NCBI RefSeq assembly: GCF_030936135.1
Contig: NC_082594.1
Span: 125,898,668-125,962,667 of the forward strand
From: Gavia stellata
Taxonomy: Eukaryota; Chordata; Aves; Gaviiformes; Gaviidae
Direction of reading: 5' to 3'
DNA length: 64,000 nucleotides
Shown here one piece after another: positions 46,574 to 58,500 of the stretch (position 1 is the stretch's first letter; each line of letters opens with the position of its first letter). The position numbers were made by a program, and so were the translations under genes. A model generated the notes under the pieces. The model searched no databases, had not been told where the DNA came from, and saw nothing but the letters and a program-made list of their open reading frames with translations.

Positions 46574-49500
46574 CTAGAAAGTGATCACATAAAACCAGCA
46601 TTGATATTTTGTTTAGGCAATGATGATGGTTTGTAGGCAAGTAAGGTAGCAACATGAGATAGGACACAGCCCAATAATTGGCAATGTAAGATTCTTGTCA
46701 TTTACAAGTTCAGGATTTCCTGGTTCCGAAATGAAACTGCTCTACTGTGAACTAAAGATGTACTTTTAACAGTTTTGTTAGGTTTAGTAAATTTGTCTTT
46801 ATTCTCTAGGCTGAAGTTACTAGAGTGTGGCACACCTTTTTGTCACCCAACGCACATGCACTTCTTCGGCTTCTATGCTGCTTGGGTCACTGGTTCACAT
46901 AATGCAGAAGGCATATGTGGAAAACAGTCACAGTGAAAGAAATCACTGGAATTGAAGTGTGATAGTGTGAAGAATTGCAGGATGAATTTGCTCAGCCATT
47001 AACAGCAGTAGAGAGCCTTACTCTTGAACTGTCATGATATGCGAGATATGGGATGTGGTAGATGTCATGTCCACTTTAAAATAGTGTTCTAGCGCAAATC
47101 TGGTGAACTCCAGGCTTGTAAGTGTGAAGTCTGTGCTGGGTAAATGAGTAGAAAGTATAAGACAACTAGGATCAGTGGACACCTATATATATATGCACGC
47201 ACATAGACATATACATAGTTGACTTGGCAACAGAACTCTTAGAAAGTGGCATCCTGCCTTACAAACTTGTTGAGGTTCTCTGAAGGAGGTCAGCAAGCAG
47301 GTGGCTAAGGGTGGTCTGGCTGATACAGGCTATGTGGATTTCCAGAAGGCTTCAAAAGGAACTTTGATAGCTTTGTTGAAAGGCAAAACCAAGGTGGGAG
47401 TGAATGATCAGTTCCTAGAGTGGAGGGAGGTCACCAGTTAAGTCCCACGGTTGGTTGTGCTGGGACTGGTGCTGTTCAATGTATTTGTAAATGATGCACA
47501 TAAGGTTTGAGCATGGAGGTGAGGAATTGTACTGAGGATTTGGAGATACTCAGTGTTGTAAGGGCAGGGGATGATTGTGAAGCATTGCAGAAGACCCTTG
47601 TAAATCTGTGTGACTGGTCAATAAAATGATGGAAGAAATTTTATTCAAATTGAAGTAAAATGATGCACATGGTGAAAATTTTGCTAACTCCACATAAGAA
47701 AGGGTGAAGTCTGACCACTACCACTTGGCAATGAGATCTTAGGGCTATGAAAGAGAGTTTCATGAAAGGCTAGTTCAGTGCTCACTAATGGTCAAAAGCT
47801 AAACCAGATGTTATAAAACCACGAGGAAAATAATAAAAACCAAAAATGAGTATTACTATGCCACTGTGGAAACCTATCGTTTGTGTGCATCTTGAACACT
47901 GCATGCAATTCTGGTTCTCTCACCTCAAAAAAAAAATACGGTAGAACTGGGAGAAGAAGTCAGAAAGGCAACAAGGTTGGTCACAGGTTTGGAATAAACT
48001 CTGTATGAGAAATGACCAAGTAAGTAAAGACTCTGCAGTCTTTGGATTGGGGGAGGTTTACAGGATTGTGAATGTCACTGCAGGGATGGATAGGGATTAA
48101 ATGTTTACCTTTTTTCCTCACACAAGAGGTTAGGGGTATGAAACAAAACTGTAGGGGCCATGTTCAGGACAAATAAAAGGTACCTTGCAGAACTGTAGCG
48201 GTTCTTACGGGGGAGTACACATGCAAGAAGTTAGCGTGAATTCAAAGGGAGATTAGACAAGTAAATTGAAAAAAGATCTGTTGATCTTAACAAATAGGAA
48301 CTATAACCAAGGTCATGAAGTCCTTCAATGAAAAGTAAGTGGAGGCTGCAAGAGTGTTGGTGGAAGAAGTACGACATCTGCTTCCTCTGTTCATATTCCT
48401 TCTTAGGCATGGACTTACGTCTATATGCGGTAGAAGGACTAAGATGCTTTCATGTACAGAGCTGTAGGAACGGCAGTGGGATAAATAAGCTGCTTCCTGT
48501 CATTGTCCTTCCACTGATGGAGTCGGTCATTGAGATTAGGTAGTAGAGGAACCTGTAGCATTTGAAATGTACCCCGACAGTGAGATCTCCTAAGCTGGGG
48601 TGCAAGTGGAATACTTAAAGGGCACTTATAAGACATATGGAGAAATGATTTTTACCAAGGCTCATAGAGACAGGACAAAGGGTAATGGTTTTAAACCAGA
48701 AGAGGGTATATTTAGACTGAATATAAGGAAGAGATTTTTTAGGATGAGGGTGGTGAGACACTGGAACAGGTTGCCCACAGAAGTTGTGGATGCCCCATCA
48801 CTGGAAGTGTTCAAGGTCAGGTTGGATGGGTCTTTGAGCAACCTGATCTAGTGAAAGATGTCCCTGCCCATGGTAGGGGGGTTGGACTAGATGAACTTTA
48901 AAAGGTCCTTTCCAGCCCAAACCATTCTATGAAGATGAATGAGGGACCCATATAAGAGAAGCTGCTGGGTCTAGGTTCTATTAGCCCTGCAAACTCTTGA
49001 GCATGTAAAAGGCACAGACATCCCTTTGTCTTTGACAGCAAGGCAGGGAGAGGAATGTACTTGGGACTATGTTTAGGTGGGAGATAAAGATGTGAGATGA
49101 CTTCCAGATGATATTTGGGCTTTTCTGTCCTGAGGAAGCTAGATAATGTTTAGTACAGGAACACCAAGAAAACTGATGGCTTGCTTTTGTGTCTTTTTGT
49201 TTCTTAAAAAAAGAAAACCCCAAAAGAGAAAAACACAGTCATACCCATCCCTCTAAAGAAATTACAGGAAAGAAACACTCAGCGCTATGTAATAACCTCC
49301 ATGGGTAGTTCTGAAGAAGCTGGAACCAGTCACTTACCATTAATTGGATACAACTCTAAGACGCCACCAATATCTTCTCCAAGTCCTAGTAATTTGAGGA
49401 TAGTTATATGGCGTAGACCTGTGGAGGAAATGAAGGAGGTTTTGAGTTTGACTGGTTCTTTCTGCTTGTTCTCAGGCAGATTTCAGTTTAATTAGTCAGG

Positions 49501-52500
49501 TCTGTGCATGCTAAATTAGGGGCCAGCCTCAGCAGCCCTCTAGGAAGAAGAGTTACTGATTTCTCTGAGTCTCTGCCAGTCACATCACCTGTCCCAAACA
49601 TGGGGTTAAACTAGTGTGCCGAATAAATGTGATATCAGTTGCATAAAAGTTGTTGCTAGTGTCCCAAGGGCGACAGCATTTGGTGTGTTTCTGTAGCATA
49701 GGGATACAAGCATCAAGCACACCAGTAAATTACAGAGGCTATTCTCCAAATTCAGAATGTCTCTGCACTGTTCCGTTCACAAGTAAAGCTCTTACTTGTC
49801 ATACACGCAGCAAAGTATGTAGAGGCAATACAACCTATCACAATTAAACTCCAAATGACTGCGGGGAATGGCTTAGGAGAGGCATTCACTTCTTTCATTT
49901 GTTCTGGTCAGAGGCTTGGACTGTTGCCTCTGCTTTGAAGAAACATCTTAGGGGCTGTAGAAACTGTTTGTGTAACATGAGTCTGTATGATCTACAAAAT
50001 CTTTGATGAAACTTTTTACAACTTGGAGGTAAGATACTTGGAAACATATCACTTGGTTAAAACACCCGTTGAGGACAAATGCTTTAGGAACTCACTGGAT
50101 TTCCTTCAAGCTGTCCCTCACAAAGGGTGGGAAGAATTAACTGTTTTGGCTACATCCCATTCTTCAGAAAGCATTTTACAGTGGTCCCGTGTCACAGTTT
50201 ACTTTGGTAGTTAGCAAATGAGATGATGCTGATGCTCTCAATGAAAGCCAAGTGATTATGAATAAACAGTGTAGCAGTGATACTGTGCAGATCTCCAGGC
50301 ATAATTGAAATGTATTGAATTAGTGGCTTTTGAATGAGACCTGTTTCATTCTGTTGTAGGAGTCAAGTCTAGGCCCTGTGTGGTATTTGCATTGCTAGGA
50401 ACCTAAGTTAAAGAGTAAGTCTCTCAGGGCTTCATAATGGAAAGACCAAAGAGTGTTTCTCAGTCTTGCTCTTAAGTACCTCCTGGAGGAGCCCATCTTT
50501 CTCCACTGACTGTGTAGTTGGATCTTAAGTACCTAGTTAGGGGGCTGGGAGGGTCCTTATTGGGTTAAAGCAGCTTCCATTAATATTTTTACAGGTTTTG
50601 GCAATGAAGCAGGAAGGAAAAGAAAAAACCTGCTGTCCATGCATTTCCCTGATACCTTGTACTTATGTCATTAATCTGTGCAGTAAGAAAAAGAAAATAC
50701 GATTGATCTCCTGAAGTACAAGCCTGAAGGGAAGCTTCGGAGTGCTTTTCTGCCTCGCACAAATGATTCCAGGGAACACTTTGTTTAACCATTTTAGCTG
50801 TCAGGGTGTGCTGTACTACCTGCTAGGAACAATATTTTCCATTTGTATTTGGAGTAGCTACAGCAAACTTTTCAGTTATCAGTCTCCTCAGACTGTCTAG
50901 GTTCAGACTTGAGCAAAGGAATCCATCACATCCCCAGGAAGGATGTGGTTTGGGGGAGCAACAGTGTAATTTCTTTTGACTCACCAAAATTGCAGGCTTG
51001 TCCACTGAGAGCAGCAAGCTGCTGGGAATAAGCCCAGTCCTCATCACTGGGAGCGGAGATGACCACCAGCCGCCTTCTCCATCGGAACCTGAAAAGAGAA
51101 GAGGGTGTGACAGGGCACGGTCATGACACGTGACTCGAGTCCTCTCAGCATTTCTGTTCTCTGTAGGCTGAGATATGTCATACCTCTCACAACTTCTAAG
51201 TAGCAGCTGGATGGGAGATCTTCCCAGTTCTATCCATCACTGGGAGAGGATAAAGCCTTTTTTTGAATTTCACAACTTCAAAACTCTCAAAGAAACATCT
51301 GCAGTTTAACCGCTTCGCCAAACAAACACTGCAAAGCTTACAATCTTTGCTCAAAGCCCCCTTCGGTAGATACAACAATGCTGAGAAGTGTATATTCAGG
51401 TGAAAGAGAGATTCCTGTAGAATTCCTCACTAGACATTTAGCTTTTACGTCATTAACCACTGCTGGAAGTGTACAGTTATTTTGCAGTCCAAGGGCTGTC
51501 TGAGAATTAGGGTGTATCTTCATTTCAGACATAACTCTTACTTCTGTGTAAATACTCACTGACCTCTTTTTCTTCTTTACCACACTTGCTCAAAATACCT
51601 TTAACGTGGCTTTAAATCTGAGCTTGTTTGTATGTGTGTGGCTGTGTGAGCCTGTGGCTATATAAGGCATGCATGGGGCAATAAGATAAATCTTTGATTT
51701 TTCTTTAATATGGGATGCCCCATCTAACCAAACTTTTGCACAAGGAGCACCTTCCGTTGTCCTCTCGAAGAAAGGCAGTGCCATAAGGACACTTGAAACC
51801 TTTAAAGATTCTAACTATAGGGGTTTTTAATACTCTCCAAACAACCCCTTTTTTGAATAAAGGTACTTCTCCATTAAACCTAAATAAATCAGATTTAAAG
51901 GAATTTGCAAAGCTGCAGGGATATTTATATAGCAGGAAATGATCTTTTAAATGGATGCAGATGTTACTCTGTTATAATAATAGCCTGCCTTTCTGCAGCA
52001 CCATGTGAAGATCTCAAAATAAAGGCTAATGTAATGGGTCAATTCTGTTCCACTTGAGAGAAGCAGAAAATATAGTGGAACATGCTCAAAGTCACAGAAG
52101 AAGCTGCTGAAAGAACAGGGGATGATGATGTCTTTGTCTTGTTGACCAACTGATAACTGTGTGTATTTTTAGAATTAAAAAAGTAAATCCTTGAAAAGCA
52201 AAGCTCCCCAATTTTAATCTTGCCCAGGAGGAACAGCAGAGACATGGGCGTGTGTATACAGGTATGCGAATTGGAATGAGAAGCATTAAGACACGTGATG
52301 TGAAGGAAAGGGGGGAAATTTTGTGTTATTCTGAAAATGGGGAAAAAATAATCTTTATGATATTTTGTATAGCAAAAGCACCTGGCTACGTATAAACAAT
52401 GACCTAGAATGTAAACATTGGATCATATTTTGTCTAGGGCATAAATCAGGATGGAATCTTATCTGTGAGCTGCTTTAAGATACTGTAATTCCCTTCTGGT

Positions 52501-55500
52501 TTTTTGATTATCTTCTTTGGAGATGCACAGAGCTGAAAAGGGTTGAAAGCCACTCAAGCTGTTTATCCCCTTGCCCCAGGCAATCCCTGTACCTGGAGTG
52601 CTTCTCTGGGGCTACATCTTGCCCAGAAATTAATTAAGTTGGTCCTTCACAGCTGCTAGTTTGCCATCACTAATGTACAGATTTATGCCTTATTTCTGAC
52701 ATCAGAAGCCACAGGCCAATACTCCTGACCTGACAAATCTGCCAGACCCTTCTCTGTGTGCATCCTTTCTTCGTCTTCTACCTATTTTGCATCCCATTCT
52801 TGTGTGTGAGCCCAGAGAGCAGCACAGCCAGTGTCTTGGTGTTACAGGGGGATTCCCCCCCACAAACTCAAGGATCTTCTCCTGATACATGTGGCTTTTA
52901 AGCATTACTCAATCCAGCTCTGGCTCTCATGGTCTCCTTTCACACCAGCCAGGCTTTTTAAGAACAATATTTGCATTATTATAACTGACCTCCCCCATGA
53001 GCAACACCAGGGAGATGATGCCAGGACTCTTGTTCAGCTGGGAAGATAATCTCAGACAAAGCTGGAATGAATCTTGCTGGGAATCTGACCAGTTAATGTG
53101 GCTGGTTGAAGTCCACTCGATATTTAAAGCCTGATGCTTGTTTCACAGACAGCAAACGCATTCTTTACAGCAGCAGTTCTGTTTGTAGATGTAACATTCT
53201 GCTTTTTTCCTGCCTGTTTTTCTAATGCGTGTTTATTATTAGGGCTGTTTGCAAGCAAAGAAGGATTTGGGGCCTGTCACTTTCCAGCATACAAGCTCTT
53301 TCTCATGTTGGGCAGCTGTTGCCAAACTGTGGTTCTTCTTGGTGGTCTTGAGGATGAATCACTGAGACCTAAACAGGAGGTGGTGAGGTGCGTGGGGTGC
53401 ATCTTGTTAAAGGTTCTCTTTCTGTTAAAGTGGCCATCGAATTTTAAAATGTTTATGAACCAACAACCTACTCATTTACCTGTTGCTCCTTTCCCCCTCA
53501 AGTCATAATTCATCACGCTGCCTCAGTTATTTTTATAGCCATCTGGCATTAACAGTGTATTCCTATGGATTCTGATAGTAGTGAGGAGGATGAAGTAGTA
53601 ACAGGTAAAGCCTAGAGTGATGGGGTAGCCCTAATTTCATGTATATTATCCTGTAACAGAGAGGGCTATAGCTGCACAGCTCTTCTGCAGATCTGAATTC
53701 CCACAGTGCAGACATGTTTATTGCCTGGAATTTAGGTCTCGCAGGTAGAGCAGTAACACGGCATATAGAGATTACATAAACAAAACTGTCTTTCTGCAGA
53801 AGGTCTCTAAAACATTTTGCAAGAGGCATCTGTAAGACCTTTAATAATATGCATGACTAATACTGGCAAACACCAACTGTTATCTCGAGGAGGATGAGAA
53901 GGAAGTTACAGAGAATTAATTACTGATTTGAGCTACATGGAAGGGATTAGAATGGGATTAATGAGATTGTGATGGTTGATGATTGAAACACATAAACACT
54001 GCTTCATACATTCAAAATACTGAGCTAACATCTGTGATTAATCCTTATTTTCTCTTCTAATGCAAATCAGTGTTATTATCTCTATGTCATGATGGGGGTA
54101 CTGAGGTACAGAAAGTTAGTGTCCAAAGAATGTGCAGTCAGTCAGGAAACACAATATGCATCCTGACTTCAGTGCTCTGTACAAGACTGCATGTAGCTAT
54201 GGCTATATCTCTGTATTTGCTTAACAGAAATAGTTGGATGGGTATTTTTCCAATAAGACAATAATTATTAGAACTAGCAGTAGATAAGAACAGAAAGTAA
54301 TACCTGGATAAGAAGCTCTCAAGGGATTGCTTCTTATCTTCTTTGCAGACAATGCCCTCTTTTTTCTGTCTTTCCATGTCTTTAATTCGTGACTGGAAGG
54401 TGTCAATCAAATCAAACACAGACTTCATTGCTATGGGTACTTCATAGTATTGCTGTTAAGAAAAAAGAACAGATGGATAAAAGGATGCACATATTAGCAG
54501 TCTTTCTGCACGTCTCGCAGTGCTGTAGGATATATAGAGATTCAAGTATTCCTATTTACACATGGGTAACAAGGCCTAAAACAGATTAGAAACTATGGAA
54601 AATATTACTGGTTTTGCAGTCAGGCTGCTCTTTGGAAGTGGCATATATTCAGTATTTGCCCAAAGTGATAAGGCCAGGCCATTGCAGGCAACAAATTGTC
54701 ATTATATCCTTTTGTAAGGCCATTCAGCTAGAGCAATGCCTCTATGCATTGTGCTGTCATCCTGTTGAGCGGCCAAACTGTGTGGCTTAGAATGCCGGGT
54801 ACTACATTAAACCCCCTGCCAGTGGGGGGTACTTTTCCTATGGTGTCAGCTCACCATACCAGCAGAAATCCACAATTCCTGAAATCCCCTAACTGCAGAA
54901 AATGAGGATAACTACCTAATTCCTGAAAATTTCTCTTACTGTCCTTTTTCTTGTCCTCCAGCGATGGCCAAGTCCTGCATCAGTCTCTTGTGTGCCCCAC
55001 ATGCAAGCCTGTAGTGTAATTTCCTAAAATTTTTCAATTTTTTCTTATTTTTCCAATGCCTTTTCTTTCAAAGAGTCAAAACACTCACCTTGACCTTCAT
55101 GTCAGTGTCCGTCAGCACCATGAAGAAGTCATTGTAGGTCATCCCGTACTCTTTCCTCAACTCACTGATGAGCTGCTGGTCCACAAGATCTTCATCTTCT
55201 ATCACTTTCATGGGCTTTTCGTTATCTTAATGTGAGACAAAAGAGAAATAAAAATAGTCATGGAACCACGCAGCACTCTGCCTTTAATTTCACCTTGAAA
55301 GAAAGGGGGAAATTCATTTCCCAGCAGCTCTCTTCCTGCTGCATAGGCAAGAAATTAAAAACCATCAGTATGGCACTGGCTTTTAACTGTCCAGTTTTCA
55401 ACCCCAGTATTTTTTGAAAATCAGTCTATCCTAGGGCACATGCACTTCAGTATTCAATATTTCTACTTGCTTTTGAAAAATCTTGGTTGCCTGCTCTTTC

Positions 55501-58500
55501 TTGGAAAGATCTTTTAGATTTTTTCAATATGCTTATACATGTATACGCATGTACTAATCATTTCACCAGCTCCTGAAATGCAGCCACTTCTGGAATAGAA
55601 AATAGAAACTGTTCAACAATTCAGGACAGAGCTGGAAAGTGCCATATCCAAATGAAACAGCATAGAGAATTTGGGTCAGTAAAATATAGCTAGAACAGCT
55701 TGAGGTTGGCCAGGACGCTAGAGTTAACCTTTCCAGTCTTAAAAAATTACATGGAAGGTTTAGTGACTACAAGAAACCAGAAACTGTTTAATGTGTCTTG
55801 AATACTGCAGTCTTAGTTCTTCAGCTCTCTCTATATATCCTGCTGTGGCACTCCTCCTCCATCTGCTTGCTGATGTTCATTTCCCATTCTAGTACCCTGA
55901 CAGGAAAAAACTTAATTTTGAGAATGATTTGTACCTGCTCACAGCTCTACCCTAAGAAAACATTCAGAAACGCTTGAGGAGAAAAAGACCTCTGAAGATA
56001 GAGATTTGAAGCATGTACAAGAGAAGCCTGTGGAGGTACTGAGGTTCCTTACTTCCCCTAGAACCAGGGTGTGTTAGGGCCAAGTCCTGAAAGCCTCCGT
56101 GTCATCAGCTCAGCCTCAGCTGTAGCATCCAGCACAGCGCTATACAACTGCGACAATGCTGGAACAGGCCTTCGTATGCAACTGTGAGCCTGGAAAGCTA
56201 AAGGCAGGCTAAATCACACACAAAGTGAAATGTCACCTGGGCACCAACAAGCTCTCTGCAAACGTTACCTGCTTATGCCCTGTGACACCACTATGAATAT
56301 GAATATTCATATCCTCACTTAGAAATCCCCGCCACGGCTTAAGTGACCTGCCTGAAGTCAAACAGAGATGCGACAGCTGATCAAGAGCTAGAATCCACAG
56401 GTACAACTTTCCAGCCCCCTGCTCCACAGGGGGAGTTGAGTACACAGCAACAAAAAAGATTTGATTCATTATATAATAAGGCATTTTAAATAATTTTCTA
56501 AACATCCATAGCCTTTAGGGAGCATACTGATCTGATTCAAATCCTGCAGTAGGTCCAATCTGTGTAGTAGACTGAATGAAACTTCTGAATTAAAACTTTG
56601 GGAAAATGTCTGAATGAGAACCTGACCTTTAGGTTTCACATCTTGGACCTGCTTCTTACAGAAAAAAAAACCCCAAGTCTGCAAATGTTAAAATTTGGTT
56701 ATACTAATCAAGCTATAGATGTAATTTATATGGTTTTACATGGTTATATGTACCTCAGTTGAAAGTTTTGTAAAGAATTATAGGCGTTATAAATTCCCCA
56801 TTGGATGGGTTGCTGGATGTGCTAGTTGGTTATTCACTTTGTAAAACATAAGTAAATCATGCATCAATGCTTCATAAGTGAGATTTACGTGTTACTAAGG
56901 GTAAGCATGACCATTAAAACATAGACCAAAAATTCATACTTATGCCGGCAAACAATTCCCTACAAAAGCAAAAACTATCTCATTGGCCTATATGAAGGTA
57001 GAATAATGCAAAATGCATTAGTGTGAAATGCGATGGAAAACACCTCTATGGTGCAGTACCTCAGACCAACTGACCCATGGCACTTCTCTGCTTTAAAAGC
57101 TGTAGATATCAGCATGAAGATAGCGCTTTAGAGTTTCATTGTTAGGAGATTTTCTTTCAAAACTTACAATGTAAAGAAGAAAATTAATGACAAGAGTGAT
57201 ACAGAAAAATGTTTCAGGGGAAAAAAAATAATGCCACAAAGGCTGGAATCACTTGGAAGTGATTCTGGGGAGAAAAAAAAAGAAGTTAATCTAATCGCCT
57301 CTTTCCAATTCACTACTTGCCCCTGACCTCCACCTCATAAAGGACATCTGGGATCAGCATGAAGAACAATGGGAGTTGAGACTGTCTGCTGCTACCTGCA
57401 AAGTCCTCGCTCTCTTTGCTCTTTCTAGAGAGGTCACTGAAGGAGTGTGGAAGCTTTTCTCCATACATCTTTCACAGCTAGACAGGCTGGGAAGATGAAT
57501 TAGTCTTTACAAATAATTCAAATGAGGTTGCAAAGAAGTTCAGCAGTTTATTGTAGCAGTACAGTGGCCTAATAGATTGAGTATTGGCTTTGATGGTAAG
57601 GTAGGGAGCCTGGGGCTGGTGTTTAGTTGACTAAAGCCCTGTTCCCATGAGTTGGGGAAAAGAGACCACATGGCTAACTCAGGGTGAAGAGAAGACCTCT
57701 ACAGTGACACTCGGCTTTTGTGTCATTTCAGTGGGAAACTGGGAAACGCTCTTTGGTTTCAGTACGAGCTGATCTTGGCCAAACAGTGTTCATGAGCTCT
57801 CTTTCATTCACTACTTCTAAATGTGTTTGAAATTTTAAGTGAAAAGTCTTTTCTGTGGACTTTTCTGTTGTTGTCATTTGTACCTCAGTCCCAAGGTGCA
57901 GCACTACAAGTAGACCTCATCATGCTGGGTGCTAAGGCTTCTCACAGCATAAATACTGTTAACAATATGTTTCTGAGGAGCTTTTGCTGCCTCTGGTGCT
58001 GACCAAGAGAGCCATGAAGAGGCCATGCAAGTAGGAAGGGTAGAGGAGAAGGGGAGGTAGAATAGAAAGAAGTTTGAATTATTTAAACTTTAAAAAAACC
58101 TCAGGATTTGGTGTTATGGGCAAAAATGGAAGGTGAACTTCATGTAAAGTTTAACTTACACCCTTCTAAGTCTCCTGCTTTTCTTCAACAAGTTAATTCC
58201 TCCTGTGAGAGTTCAGCTGTTATATACACATGTGTGGTTTGGGAAAAGTTGAGTGTAGGTTAAGTTTGGAACGGGCTGAAAGAGTATGGTCTATGTCAGA
58301 GTGAATGTCTGTTTATTAGCCAGACTGGAGCTAAATATAATCCTAAACAGTCCACTGACAGGCAGATGGGTCTAGGTACACAAAAAGTGACCTTCAGTAA
58401 CCTTGGCCTGATGTGGAAAATCCTGTACTGCTTCAGATTTGTCAAGGAGGTGCACAAATGGACAGTCTGGCAGGATTTGTGACTCGCTGTCATTCAGGGA

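Larger units (their letters stand above)
46574..49337 (-). other. CCDC80: CCDC80 last intron
   Basis: A 2.8-kb intron, largely made of two plus-oriented CR1 elements of different age (47230-48300 and 48600-48935). Confidence 0.8.
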
